Notes under the pieces: generated by a model
Told to the model about the DNA's origin: nothing
Database searches by the model: none
The model's input: the letters and a program-made list of their open reading frames with translations, nothing else
Position numbers and translations under genes: made by a program
NCBI GenBank assembly: GCA_001567105.1
Contig: LMZR01000018.1
Coordinates: forward strand, 91,473-155,472
Origin: Chloroflexi bacterium OLB14
GTDB lineage: Bacteria; Chloroflexota; Anaerolineae; Anaerolineales; Villigracilaceae
DNA: 64,000 bases
Direction: 5' to 3'
Shown: piece after piece, positions 50,368 through 59,971 of the stretch
Numbering within the stretch: position 1 is the first letter of the stretch
Layout: each line of letters starts with the position of its first letter

Positions 50368-51651
50368 TTACATCTCTTTTGCCCGTTCTGCCATTTGATT
50401 TCTCAAATCGTTGGTATCTTTATCAATTGTAAACAGTGCACCGAGATAAAATACAAAACATAAACCCCAAGCAATAGTAGAGATGAACAGAATGGCAGTT
50501 CTCAAATCAATAGCATCAGCAATCATACCTGTGATGATGGGAGCAAATGCTGCGCCTGCATTTTCAATGAAGTAACTTGTTGCTTGTGCCGTAGAGCGAA
50601 CTTCTGGCACGATGACGTCATATACTGTGGCAAGTACATTAGGAGATGATAAGCCCATAAATAGAGCAGTTAAGCACATCAAAATAAAAAATGGATTTCG
50701 TGCTTCCAGTGGCGTGTTGATGGCAAAATATAAAAAGATTGCTCCCATTAATACACCTATACAAGAAACAATAATTCTGCCTTTGTTTGAATACTTGAAT
50801 GCGAAATCACCCAAAAAACCACCGAGAAAATAACTGCCCGCCAAAATCAAAACCACAGGTGCCATTGTGAATAAAATGCTATCAGCATCATAGCCACGTT
50901 CTGTTTCGAGATAACCAAAAAAGAAATAAGTTATCACCGTCCATGGGAACACACCTGCAAAGCCTTGTAAAAAGATAAACCACATGGTTTTCTTTTTGAA
51001 AATTTCTTTCACTTCTGCCCACGAAAATTTGAATGTTTGCATTTCAGGCATATTTTCAAATTCGGGTTCGGCTTGTCCGCGTGGCATTTCTTTGACGAAG
51101 AAAAAAATCAAAAGTGCAATTACAAGTCCCAAACCACCAGTGATAAAAAATACATTTCTCCAACCACCAATGGCAGGCGCAACCATTAATGCCAGAATGG
51201 TGCCAAGCAAATAACCAAGTGGTTGTGCAAGTTGTAAAATGCCATAAATTTTTCCACGCAAGTTCGGACCAAAATAATCCGCTATCAGCGTGTACACACC
51301 TGGATATGATGAATCATCTATCCCCGTAGATGCGCGAGTCGTTAAAAATCCGCCAAACGTTTTTACAATAGCATTCAACCAAGTGGTGACACCCCAAATT
51401 AAAGATGCAAGACCTAACAATTTTGCGCGAGCATAACGGTCGTATAAATATCCCCACACTGGATATAAAACAGTTGCCACAATCAATGCGCCTGAATTAA
51501 CCAAACCCCATTGTGTATTATTAATTTGAAAATCTGCACTGATTTGTGTTTGCAAAGAACCAATCATTAACTTATCAGTTTGATGTAACAAAATAAAAAA
51601 GAAAAACACAACAACTACAAACCAACGATAACGTGAATTTTCAGCCGACAT
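50368..51651 (-). CDS. MFS transporter
   Basis: A 427-residue transporter with twelve helices. Motif A variant GYLYDRYARAKLLG sits between helices 2 and 3, and RASTGIDDSSYPGVYTLIADYF resembles organic-anion and Spinster-like members. Fourteen bases after the sbcD stop, so the two genes are probably co-transcribed. Substrate not evident. Confidence 0.85.
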   Translation of the reverse strand: MSAENSRYRWFVVVVFFFFILLHQTDKLMIGSLQTQISADFQINNTQWGLVNSGALIVATVLYPVWGYLYDRYARAKLLGLASLIWGVTTWLNAIVKTFGGFLTTRASTGIDDSSYPGVYTLIADYFGPNLRGKIYGILQLAQPLGYLLGTILALMVAPAIGGWRNVFFITGGLGLVIALLIFFFVKEMPRGQAEPEFENMPEMQTFKFSWAEVKEIFKKKTMWFIFLQGFAGVFPWTVITYFFFGYLETERGYDADSILFTMAPVVLILAGSYFLGGFLGDFAFKYSNKGRIIVSCIGVLMGAIFLYFAINTPLEARNPFFILMCLTALFMGLSSPNVLATVYDVIVPEVRSTAQATSYFIENAGAAFAPIITGMIADAIDLRTAILFISTIAWGLCFVFYLGALFTIDKDTNDLRNQMAERAKEM

Positions 51652-51665
51652 AATTTTCTCCTAAT

Positions 51666-52880
51666 TTATTTTTCTTCTGAAATAATTTCGTTCGCTAATT
51701 TTTTTAATTCATCTGTATTTGAAATTTTTGCCGCATCAAAATATTGCGTCAGCAAATCCATTGGGCTCAAACTGCTTATCACTTGGTCACCATCAATGCG
51801 CACACGCGCTTCACTTTGTGGTCGTTTCACCAAATGAAATTCAAAGGCTGTCTCGGCATATTTTCGCAAAGCCGATTCATCAATCAATGAATCCCATTCT
51901 CTTGGATATTCAACTGTTAACCTGACAATTGCTCCCGACATTTCTTTTGGGCTAGGCAATTCTTCTTTAAGAAATTTCAACGCCTCTTCACTTGACTTCA
52001 ACTTGGTTCTGACATCTATAAACTTTCTCACATCTTTGAGTTGATGCCAGTTAACTTTTGTATCCATGCCTTTTTCAACTTCTGCAATGACAAAGAATCT
52101 ATCTTCTTTAATTTCGCCAAAATCAACGCGTTCAATCGAGCCAGGGTAAACAACAGGTGGTTGATTGCCCTCATTAAAATCTTGCGGTTTATGAATGTGA
52201 CCCATGGCTACATAACTTAATTTTGGATTTTTAACTAAACTGCCAGATAAAACTAAATCATTGCCTAACATAACTAATCTTTCACCACCAAACTTTGCCC
52301 CTTCAATAGAAGCATGAGCAGTTAATATAATGGGCAAAGATGAATCTAATTCATCTATCCAGTCATTAATTAACGAGCCGATGTTTTCTTCGATTCGCTC
52401 AAAGGCATTGACGGAATTTGTTTCTCCAGTAACAGCCATAAAGGCAGAACGAGCGACCCACGGCATAGCAATCACTTGCAGAGGCAAATCCCATAACTCT
52501 TGTGAAGTTAATTTGCAAGGCTCATCCAAAACTTTTATAAACGGAACTTGGAGCGTTTTGAATTCTTGCAAAGCATGAGCGCGACCAATAGCAGGCGAAA
52601 TATCATGATTGCCAACTAACAACAAAGTTGGAATTTGTGCTTGCGATAATTTCATAATGCGTTTGCCCCACTCACGTTGAAAAGTTGGTGATGGCGAACG
52701 ATCTTTATACGCATCGCCCGCAAAGATAACCATACCCACTTTTTGTTGAATGGCTGTGTCAACAATCGTATCTAATGATTTGAGAAAATCTAAAACGCGC
52801 AAGGGCAAACCACTGGCAGGGTCGTGCTTGCCGTAGTTTGCCATGTCAATGTGTGCATCTGCAAAGTGGAGGATTTTCAT
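51666..52880 (-). CDS. sbcD: SbcD-like DNA repair exonuclease
   Basis: About 404 residues from ATG 52880. Calcineurin-type metallophosphoesterase with the Mre11/SbcD motifs: HFADAHID (I), FAGDAYKDR (II), LVGNHD (III), TAHASI (IV) and GHIHKPQ (V). The C-terminal ~120 residues would contact the SbcC ATPase. It trims hairpins and double-strand ends. sbcC is not next to it in this window. Confidence 0.88.
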   Translation of the reverse strand: MKILHFADAHIDMANYGKHDPASGLPLRVLDFLKSLDTIVDTAIQQKVGMVIFAGDAYKDRSPSPTFQREWGKRIMKLSQAQIPTLLLVGNHDISPAIGRAHALQEFKTLQVPFIKVLDEPCKLTSQELWDLPLQVIAMPWVARSAFMAVTGETNSVNAFERIEENIGSLINDWIDELDSSLPIILTAHASIEGAKFGGERLVMLGNDLVLSGSLVKNPKLSYVAMGHIHKPQDFNEGNQPPVVYPGSIERVDFGEIKEDRFFVIAEVEKGMDTKVNWHQLKDVRKFIDVRTKLKSSEEALKFLKEELPSPKEMSGAIVRLTVEYPREWDSLIDESALRKYAETAFEFHLVKRPQSEARVRIDGDQVISSLSPMDLLTQYFDAAKISNTDELKKLANEIISEEK

Positions 52881-52894
52881 AATTCTTATCATAA

Positions 52895-53033
52895 TCGCTG
52901 GTTGAGTAGCCTTGAGCGGTTTTTGCGAAAGGCGTATCGAAACCAGCAGTTAATAAAATACTTTTGTTAATTTTACTTGCTTTGTAAACTATTGGTCTCG
53001 ATACGTGCTTCACACTACTCGACCAACGAATTT
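52895..53033. repeat. Dispersed 'gtatcgagaccaa' inverted repeat pair
   Basis: ctggttgagtagcc and gcgtatcgaaaccagc (52903-52947) form one half; attggtctcgatacgtgctt and cactactcgaccaacg (52989-53028) form the inverse. Same family as 48895-48970. The gap between sbcD and the peptidase gene holds nothing else. Confidence 0.75.
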
Positions 53034-53038
53034 ATATT

Positions 53039-54409
53039 TTACGGTTGCACGCCCAACTCTTGTAACGCTTGCACTGCGGGAAACCAATTAGCATGGACTT
53101 GTAGCGCGGCGCGATAATCTGCAATGGCTGAATTTGTATCACCAATCATATAGTAGGCACGTCCGCGCCATAGTAAGGATTCTTCAAGCGTGGGCGTTGA
53201 GATTGTATCGTTCAAAGTGGTATCAGCCAAGTTAATCACATCTTGATAACGGGCGGAATAATAATAAGCAAAGTATGGTCCAGTTTGATACCATAACATG
53301 CGGAAGGGACGATTGCCTTTTTTGGTATCCCATTTTGAATATAAATCAAAGGCTTTATCATACGCAATAGCCGCGTCGGTATATTGATTTAAGGCTACAT
53401 GACTGGTCCCTTTATTAAACCAAGCGAAATATAAATTGTTACCTTCTAACGCATCAATTTCTTTTTCTGCTATTTCAAGGGCGTGATTTTTTGCCCACTC
53501 TTCATCTGCCCAAGTTCCAAGCACATGTAATACTTCTGCTTCACGCGCGACAGGATAAACCACCATAAATAAATAATTGAAAGAACGCCAGCCATCTTGA
53601 TATTCTTCATATTTGCTTAGTAAATCTTTACCAGGTTTGAGGTAAGCATCTTGCACAATGAATCCACCTTTGGCATCGTCATAACCTGTGGTGAAGAGAT
53701 AATGTCCGAGCCAATCAATTTTGCCAGTGTAATCACGTTCGTAATATCCTTTTTCAACGATGACTGGAAAACCTGCGGCAATTAATTTCTTAATCAAGTC
53801 CATATCGCCACCGTATCTTTGTAAGGCGCGATATTCAGTCGTTTCATAATTAACAAAATCTACTAACTCGTAAGGCATGACGTTTTTATCAGGCAAGCCT
53901 CGTTGAATAAAATCTTTTTTCAAATCAGGTGAACCAGGTTTGACAACTTTAGCAACATCATCACGATTTCCCGTCCAGCCCCAAAAATTTAATGCCATGG
54001 TTAAATTTGCGGGTCCGCAATAATTCCAGCGATTGTGTTGATCTACATATTTCACGCCAGACAAAATGGTTGAGTCTGGAATCGCTGTGGGAGTAATCGT
54101 TGGCTTGGGTGTAGAAACAGGCTTGGGCGTGGATGTCGAAGCGGGTGTTAATGTCAAAGAAAATTCTGCGCGAGCCGTTTCAATCGCAGTTTCAATTGTC
54201 AATGGAGTTTGATTTTGTTCACTCGGTTGAAAAACTGCTTCGCTAGGTGGGTTGAAAAAATAAATGATGCGCGTGCGTAAAAGTTCAACGCGAGTTGAAA
54301 GGCGATCATGTACAGGTGGGAGAAAATAAATACCAATGGCAAGGACAATGCCGATGGGGACAAGCCATTTTTTGTCGATTTGTTTTAGTCTATCTAATAA
54401 CTTATTCAT
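53039..54409 (-). CDS. C39-like peptidase with TPR repeats, membrane anchored
   Basis: A 456-residue protein. One membrane helix (~15-32), a Thr/Pro linker (~85-112), then a papain-like C39 domain: Cys in NRWNYCGPANLTMAL, His in WLGHYLFTTGYD, Asp in FIVQDAY. Residues ~320-450 are TPR helices (LYFAWFNKGTSHVALNQY, LLWRGRAYYMIGDTNSAIAD). The protease domain would face outward. No bacteriocin exporter is nearby, so it is probably a cell-surface protein processor. Confidence 0.82.
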   Translation of the reverse strand: MNKLLDRLKQIDKKWLVPIGIVLAIGIYFLPPVHDRLSTRVELLRTRIIYFFNPPSEAVFQPSEQNQTPLTIETAIETARAEFSLTLTPASTSTPKPVSTPKPTITPTAIPDSTILSGVKYVDQHNRWNYCGPANLTMALNFWGWTGNRDDVAKVVKPGSPDLKKDFIQRGLPDKNVMPYELVDFVNYETTEYRALQRYGGDMDLIKKLIAAGFPVIVEKGYYERDYTGKIDWLGHYLFTTGYDDAKGGFIVQDAYLKPGKDLLSKYEEYQDGWRSFNYLFMVVYPVAREAEVLHVLGTWADEEWAKNHALEIAEKEIDALEGNNLYFAWFNKGTSHVALNQYTDAAIAYDKAFDLYSKWDTKKGNRPFRMLWYQTGPYFAYYYSARYQDVINLADTTLNDTISTPTLEESLLWRGRAYYMIGDTNSAIADYRAALQVHANWFPAVQALQELGVQP

Positions 54410-54450
54410 AAGAATGATTATATATTAAATAAAAAAACGAACATTAATTG

Positions 54451-55434
54451 TTATTTATTTTTATGGCGTAATAAATCATCGTAAAGTTCATCCATTCTTA
54501 CTTCATTTCCCTTGTAATATGGTAAATCTTTAATATCCTTTATGTTTATATTTCGTTTATTAACAAAATCATCATCATTATCTACAATAAAAATTTGCGG
54601 TTGTAGACTATAAAGTTCATCCAATGAAAAATTATTCCTAATATTTACGATTTTGACAACATCAAAGTCCTCAGGTTTTTCAGAAGGATTTCTAATAATA
54701 TAAGATTGAAATAATTCGATTTTGTAATCAGTAATTTGTTCCATTATTTTCTTTTTGTTTTTAATTGACATGCAAGCACCAAAAGTTATAGAATTAATAC
54801 ATTCTAGAGAAAAATCAAATAAATACACATTTGAATCTCTATAAGATTTATCATCTAGTTGAGAATAACTTGAAGTATCAGCAAGTTCTCTCACTAATCT
54901 ATACTCTTCCTCATCTTTCCATCTATCTAGTTTCTTAAAGAAAAGTTCGTCCTTTAATTTATCCAAAGAAGGTATATTGTTCTCATCTAATATGTTTTCA
55001 ACCTCTAAGAAGTAGTTTTTTACATACTCAACTTTCTTGATTTTATATTCCTCACCATCTTTTGATTTCATACATGGGTGTTTTGAAAAATCAGACCTAA
55101 ACTCTAATAGAAAACCTTTATGTCCATTTGCATATTTACTCCACATATCAAAAGATAAAGGTTTTTTCGTTAAAGACAATATTCCATAAGAATTTATTTG
55201 TGCTTCAATAATATTTATCCGACAAAAAAGTTCTATACTAGGAAAAACTGCCCCGTCTAATTCATAATATTGATATGGATTTACATTGGGCGAGAATTTC
55301 AATGAAGGATTGAATTCCAATGGGTCGTTCATTCCCCAAGGCTGTGTAAAGCGAATTTTGTTATTTTGAAAAATGCCATTTATAACATCATCACTGTCGC
55401 TAAAATATTTGAAGTAAGATGAAAATTGTTTCAT
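54451..55434 (-). CDS. DUF2971 domain protein
   Basis: A 327-residue protein with the DUF2971 pattern: KIRFTQPWGMNDPLEFNP, YGILSLTKKPLSFDMWSKYA, HKGFLLEF and EEYRLVRE. Strikingly AT-rich, with many Asn/Lys/Ile codons compared with its neighbours, which suggests transfer. DUF2971 genes are common in variable and defence-like regions; activity not established. It starts 19 bases after the dnaK terminator, with no clear ribosome binding site. Confidence 0.78.
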   Translation of the reverse strand: MKQFSSYFKYFSDSDDVINGIFQNNKIRFTQPWGMNDPLEFNPSLKFSPNVNPYQYYELDGAVFPSIELFCRINIIEAQINSYGILSLTKKPLSFDMWSKYANGHKGFLLEFRSDFSKHPCMKSKDGEEYKIKKVEYVKNYFLEVENILDENNIPSLDKLKDELFFKKLDRWKDEEEYRLVRELADTSSYSQLDDKSYRDSNVYLFDFSLECINSITFGACMSIKNKKKIMEQITDYKIELFQSYIIRNPSEKPEDFDVVKIVNIRNNFSLDELYSLQPQIFIVDNDDDFVNKRNINIKDIKDLPYYKGNEVRMDELYDDLLRHKNK

Positions 55435-55453
55435 AAGGTTATTATAAAACCAA

Positions 55454-55486
55454 AGACTTCCGAAGTTTTCAAAACTTCGGAAGTCT
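55454..55486 (-). terminator. Terminator after dnaK
   Basis: AGACTTCCGAAGTTTT and AAAACTTCGGAAGTCT around one C; on the minus strand followed by TTTGGTTTT. Confidence 0.85.
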
Positions 55487-55510
55487 AATTACTACTTACC
55501 AATTACCAAC

Positions 55511-57400
55511 TTACTCTTTCACTTCACCATCAATCACATCGCCATCTTGGCTTTGTGCAGGTCCACCTTCAGGCTCTGCTTGGGGTTGACCTTGTCCTTG
55601 CGAATATAACTGTTGGCTAAGTGCATGGAAGGTGTGTTGTAACTCTTCAGTTAACTTTTTGATTTGTTCAACATCATCACCTTGTGCCGCTTGTTTTAAT
55701 TCATTCACTTTTGATTCAATAGAACTTTTTTCAGCGGCTGGCACTTTATCACCGAGGTCACGCAATGATTTTTCAATTTGATACGCTAAGTTATCGGCAT
55801 CGTTTTTGATTTGAATACTTTCACGGCGTTTTTTATCTGCTGTTTCATTTTGCTTGGCTTCTTGCACCATGCGTTCAATATCATTTTTATTTAAGTTGGT
55901 TGAAGCCGTGATAGTTACTTTTTGTTCTTTGCCAGTGGCTTTATCTTTAGCAGTGACATTCAAAATGCCGTTGGCATCAATATCAAAAGTCACTTCCACT
56001 TGTGGAATACCGCGTGGGGCTGGTGGAATACCATCGAGTCTGAATCTTCCTAAACTCATATTGTCATTTGCCATTGGGCGTTCACCTTGTAGCACATGAA
56101 TATCAACAGCAGTTTGATTATCTGCCGCAGTGGAATAGGTTTCTGTTTTGCGGACAGGAATAGTTGTGTTGCGTTCAATCATCACAGTCATTACACTGCC
56201 CATGGTTTCAACGCCTAATGAAAGTGGAGTTACATCTAATAACAAGATGTCTTTCACTTCGCCACCAAGCACACCACCTTGAATGGCTGCACCGATAGCA
56301 ACGACTTCATCAGGATTCACGCCTTTGTTTGGCTCTTTTCCATTGGTTAACTTACGAACTAATTCTGTAACCATTGGCATACGAGTTGAACCACCCACTA
56401 ACACAACTTCATCAAGTTGATCAGCAGATAAACCTGAATCTTTTAACGCGGCTTCAAATGGTTTACGACAGCGTGCTAATAAATCTTCTGTCATTTGTTC
56501 AAATTTTGCACGGCTTAATTTCAATTGCAAATGTTTTGGTCCGCTAGCATCAGCAGTGATGTAAGGCAAATTGATCTCTGTTTCCATCACAGTTGAAAGT
56601 TCAATCTTTGCTTTTTCAGCCGCTTCACGCAAACGTTGTAAGGCTTGCTTATCATTTCTTAAGTCAATGCCTTGTTCTTTCTTAAATTCATCGGCAACCC
56701 AATTGGTAATTTTTTGATCCCAATCATCGCCACCGAGATGCGTATCACCATTGGTAGATTTAACTTCAATCACACCTTCGCCAACTTCAAGCACCGATAC
56801 ATCGAACGTACCACCACCCAAGTCGAAGACCAGAATCTTTTCGTTTTTCTTTTTATCCAAACCATAAGCGAGGGCAGAAGCGGTTGGTTCGTTGATGATT
56901 CTCAAAACATCGAGCCCAGCAATCTTGCCAGCATCTTTTGTCGCTTGGCGTTGACTATCATTGAAATAAGCAGGAACTGTGATGACTGCTTGCGTGACGC
57001 TTTCACCCAAATACGCTTCAGCGTCTGACTTCAACTTGCTCAGCACCATTGCGCTTATTTCTTGCGGTGAATATTCTTTTCCATTGACGGGAATCTTTAC
57101 ACGCACATCGCCACTGGCTCCCTTCACTACTTGATAAGGAACCATGCTTCGTTCTGATTCTGTTTCATCAAAATGACGACCAATGAATCGTTTAATAGAA
57201 TAGATTGTATTGTCGGGGTTAATCACTGCTTGTCTTTTAGCAGTTTGCCCAACCATGCGTTCACCATTTTTATTGAACGCCACCACCGATGGAGCAATGC
57301 GCCCACCTTCGGCAGTTGTAATCACTGTTGGGGAACCACCTTCCATGACAGAGACTACACTGTTTGTTGTACCTAAGTCAATTCCTATAATTTTTGCCAT
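55511..57400 (-). CDS. dnaK: Molecular chaperone DnaK (Hsp70)
   Basis: A 629-residue Hsp70 from ATG 57400 (AAGGAG nine bases upstream). ATPase: [63 protein letters not shown]. Linker and substrate domain: [20 protein letters not shown], then a C-terminal lid with a Gln/Gly-rich end and an acidic tail. grpE, dnaJ and hrcA are not adjacent. A perfect 16-base hairpin lies in its leader. Confidence 0.97.
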   Translation of the reverse strand: MAKIIGIDLGTTNSVVSVMEGGSPTVITTAEGGRIAPSVVAFNKNGERMVGQTAKRQAVINPDNTIYSIKRFIGRHFDETESERSMVPYQVVKGASGDVRVKIPVNGKEYSPQEISAMVLSKLKSDAEAYLGESVTQAVITVPAYFNDSQRQATKDAGKIAGLDVLRIINEPTASALAYGLDKKKNEKILVFDLGGGTFDVSVLEVGEGVIEVKSTNGDTHLGGDDWDQKITNWVADEFKKEQGIDLRNDKQALQRLREAAEKAKIELSTVMETEINLPYITADASGPKHLQLKLSRAKFEQMTEDLLARCRKPFEAALKDSGLSADQLDEVVLVGGSTRMPMVTELVRKLTNGKEPNKGVNPDEVVAIGAAIQGGVLGGEVKDILLLDVTPLSLGVETMGSVMTVMIERNTTIPVRKTETYSTAADNQTAVDIHVLQGERPMANDNMSLGRFRLDGIPPAPRGIPQVEVTFDIDANGILNVTAKDKATGKEQKVTITASTNLNKNDIERMVQEAKQNETADKKRRESIQIKNDADNLAYQIEKSLRDLGDKVPAAEKSSIESKVNELKQAAQGDDVEQIKKLTEELQHTFHALSQQLYSQGQGQPQAEPEGGPAQSQDGDVIDGEVKE

Positions 57401-57426
57401 TTTCAAATCTCCTTGCATTTTTTCAT

Positions 57427-57459
57427 AAGTGACAGTCACCTTAAAGGTGACTGTCACTT
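57427..57459 (-). promoter_or_regulatory. Perfect leader hairpin upstream of dnaK
   Basis: AAGTGACAGTCACCTT and AAGGTGACTGTCACTT with a one-base centre, 27 bases before the dnaK ATG. It is not a CIRCE element. No T-tract follows on the minus strand, so it is not a simple terminator for a minus-strand transcript; it might be a control hairpin or a relic of the GTGACTGT terminator family (32121, 35869). Confidence 0.6.
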
Positions 57460-57536
57460 TACTATTTATATGTTTCTATCTTAAGCGAATTTTGCAAGAA
57501 AATTGTTAACTTTATATAGAAATTTTATAGGTAAGA

Positions 57537-58265
57537 TTATTCGCTGACTTGTACCCACTCAAAATTAATCTCAACAGGTGATTCTGTCACAGATGATGCT
57601 GTAATGCCTATGTTGCCTTCGCCTAAGCCATAGTTTGTGACATCTATGCGCCTGAGTAGGTTGTTATTGACATATAGTAAAAGAAAATCATCTTGGCATT
57701 GCAAACCAATTTCACTGGATGGGGCAACATGTCCGCTGAACTCTGTGCTGAGTGGAATATATTTTGCTACACCTTCGGTTAATTGTTTGCCATATAACAA
57801 GTTATAGGTTCCATCACTATAGACATTAAATTCATACCAACCATTTTCGTTATAACGGCAGATTAATCCAAACGCACCCGTGGAAGTGATGTTGGTTTTG
57901 GCTTTTATGAATACATCCTTATATGTATTTGCAGTATGAATGCCAATCAGCCATGTATCTGCTGATGAGATGTTAATTTGAAGCATGTCGTTTACAAAGG
58001 ATGTTGTCGGTAAACTTAATCCGCCTGTTTGGGAAAATTTCCAATATGTAGAATCGCTTGTAAATTCATCAGTGAAGTAATAAGGTGGCGGTTCAGGTGT
58101 GGGAGGTAAAGAGGTTGGGGTGAAAACTAAAGTTTCAGTTGCAGAAACAACTGTCGGCGTGGGTTGAGGCGTTTGTGTCGCTATAGATTCCGCTGTGGGA
58201 GGTTGAGTCCCTAAATTGCAGGCAGTGATGAGGATAGAAAATCCGATGAGAATAATTTTTTTCAT
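57537..58265 (-). CDS. Lipoprotein with concanavalin-like domain
   Basis: A 242-residue lipoprotein, lipobox ITAC at Cys16, Thr/Pro linker (~24-62). The mature domain (~63-240) is a beta sandwich with FTDEFTSDSTYWKF, GAFGLICRYNENGWYEFNVY and LLLYVNNNLLRRID, resembling LamG/3-keto-disaccharide-hydrolase-like folds and the C-terminal part of the protein at 3802. No catalytic residues are evident; carbohydrate binding is plausible. Confidence 0.75.
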   Translation of the reverse strand: MKKIILIGFSILITACNLGTQPPTAESIATQTPQPTPTVVSATETLVFTPTSLPPTPEPPPYYFTDEFTSDSTYWKFSQTGGLSLPTTSFVNDMLQINISSADTWLIGIHTANTYKDVFIKAKTNITSTGAFGLICRYNENGWYEFNVYSDGTYNLLYGKQLTEGVAKYIPLSTEFSGHVAPSSEIGLQCQDDFLLLYVNNNLLRRIDVTNYGLGEGNIGITASSVTESPVEINFEWVQVSE

Positions 58266-58278
58266 ATCTAATTTTATA

Positions 58279-58314
58279 ACACAAATGCCCAGTGCAATGA
58301 CTGAGCATTTGTGT
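58279..58314 (-). terminator. Terminator after ssrA
   Basis: ACACAAATGC (58279-58288) and GCATTTGTGT (58305-58314), with CAGT/ACTG pairing inside. On the minus strand it is followed by TATAAAATT. Confidence 0.65.
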
Positions 58315-58316
58315 AG

Positions 58317-58697
58317 TGGAGATGGCGAGATTCGAACTCGCGTCCGAAAGATTCGACCCTCGAAAATCTACGAGCGTAGCCTGCTGATTTTCGTCATCAC
58401 AGGCATCTCAGCGGGCTAGTAAGCCTGTGACCATCTGCTAGTCTTTCGCACATTTAGCAGAATCATGTGCGGCACACTATCTTTGTCTCGCCTGACTCAT
58501 CACCCGATAGTGGGCGGTGATGGCAGACGTGACATCCTAAGATGTCATACTGTTATGTTCGCCTTAGGCGGCGAGGGGCATAGCAGCGTATGAAGTGCTT
58601 TTGTTGGCACTTGAGTTTTTGTACTGATTTTACGAGTTCGGTACGCTCTCGGCTCGCATTTCGGAACCAGCCTCTCCCGTCGAAGCCTGTCATCCCC
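58317..58697 (-). ncRNA. ssrA: Transfer-messenger RNA
   Basis: tmRNA read from 58697 to 58317. The 5' end GGGGATG pairs with the 3' end CATCTCC to form the acceptor stem, with discriminator A at 58317; CCA is not encoded (CTA follows). The T arm (GCGAGTTCGAATCTCGC) is standard. The tag reading frame runs from 58608 to the TAA at 58564-58566 and gives ANKSTSYAAMPLAA, a normal tag ending in LAA. Pseudoknot-like pairings follow. It rescues stalled ribosomes together with SmpB, not present here. Confidence 0.95.
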
Positions 58698-58735
58698 AAT
58701 AAGGAGGACTATAATTTTGTCCTTGTGCGACTAAG

Positions 58736-58741
58736 ATTATA
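58736..58741 (-). promoter_or_regulatory. Likely -10 element of ssrA
   Basis: TATAAT on the minus strand about 39 bases before the mature 5' end. The -35 match at normal spacing is poor, so only the -10 is called. Confidence 0.45.
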
Positions 58742-58801
58742 GCATGATGAGGTTAACAAAATGTAAGAACTTGTCCGTTATAATATATGGAGAGGATTTC
58801 T

Positions 58802-59971
58802 ATGGCTGAGAGAATTTTGATTGTTGATGACGATGTTGATACTTTGCGTTTGGTAGGTTTGATGCTACAAAGGCAAGGTTATGAAATTATTTCTGCGTCT
58901 AATGGCTCGCAAGGAGTTGAGAAGGCACTAGCAGAAAAACCTGATCTGGTTTTGTTAGACGTGATGATGCCTGATATGGATGGCTACGAGGTAACACGTC
59001 GTTTAAGAAAAAATCCAGCCACATCTGCCATTCCAATTTTGATGTTTACTGCTAAAACGCAAATTGACGATAAAGTAGCTGGTTTTGAAGTTGGGGCAGA
59101 TGATTATCTGACGAAGCCTACTCACCCAACAGAGTTACAGGCACATGTACGAACTCTGTTATCCCGCAAGCCTGCTAAAAAATCAGATGAGCTGATTATG
59201 TCAACTACCGACCCGAAAGATAGAGGCTATGTCATTGGCGTTATTTCTGCTCGCGGAGGTTTGGGCGTTTCAACAATTGCAGTGAACTTAGCGGCAGCTT
59301 TGTATGCTCGTGAAAAAGGCGATGTGTTGTTAGCAGAATTTAGACCAGGTCATGGCACATTGAGTATTGACTTGGGTATTGCTAACCAAACCGCTTTAAC
59401 TGAAATGTTACAAAGCACAATAGCTGAGGTAAATAAAGAAAAAGTACAAGCATCAATTACGCAACATAACTCAGGCATAAAACTTTTACTTGCTTCTGAG
59501 AATCCACGTGATGTTAATTTAATTTCTCAAGTGAGAAATTTTGAAATAATTTTTAAACATCTCACCACATTGGCTCGCTTCATTGTCATAGATTTGGGCG
59601 ATGGCTTACCCTTATATGCTCAAAAAATATTACCTGTATGTAATGAACAGATGTTAGTCTTAGAAGGCACAGCCAGTTCTATTCAATATACAAAATTATT
59701 GCTTGAAGAAATTACAAATTTAGGAATTTCTTCTGAAAAGATTAGCTTAATCCTTAATAACCGCCATCGAACTGAAGGGCAATTAGCTGCATCAAAAGTG
59801 CAGGAAAAATTAGAACACGAAATAGCCTTTACACTCACCCCTGCCCCCGAAGTGTTTTCACAAGCCACTCGTTTACATTCACCTGTTGTCATTTCACAAC
59901 CTACCAATATGACCGCTCAGCAATTCTTGAAAATTGCCGACGCTGTTATTAAACGTGAAAAAGGAAAATGA
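58802..59971 (+). CDS. Receiver-ParA/CpaE-like ATPase fusion
   Basis: About 389 residues from ATG 58802 (GGAGAGGA upstream). An N-terminal receiver has acids IVDDDVDT, Asp phosphoacceptor in LVLLDVMMPD and Lys in LTKP. A linker leads to a MinD/ParA-like domain: SARGGLGVSTIAVNLAAAL in place of the P-loop, which lacks the usual Lys residues, then FIVIDLGDGLP. This layout is that of CpaE, which places pilus machinery in the cell. No pilus genes are in the window. Its stop overlaps the sirtuin start (ATGA). Confidence 0.85.
   Translation: MAERILIVDDDVDTLRLVGLMLQRQGYEIISASNGSQGVEKALAEKPDLVLLDVMMPDMDGYEVTRRLRKNPATSAIPILMFTAKTQIDDKVAGFEVGADDYLTKPTHPTELQAHVRTLLSRKPAKKSDELIMSTTDPKDRGYVIGVISARGGLGVSTIAVNLAAALYAREKGDVLLAEFRPGHGTLSIDLGIANQTALTEMLQSTIAEVNKEKVQASITQHNSGIKLLLASENPRDVNLISQVRNFEIIFKHLTTLARFIVIDLGDGLPLYAQKILPVCNEQMLVLEGTASSIQYTKLLLEEITNLGISSEKISLILNNRHRTEGQLAASKVQEKLEHEIAFTLTPAPEVFSQATRLHSPVVISQPTNMTAQQFLKIADAVIKREKGK

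Noticed and set aside
57427..57459. CIRCE heat-shock operator before dnaK
   Set aside because: CIRCE has TTAGCACTC-N9-GAGTGCTAA; this stem is GTGACAGTCACC with almost no loop.
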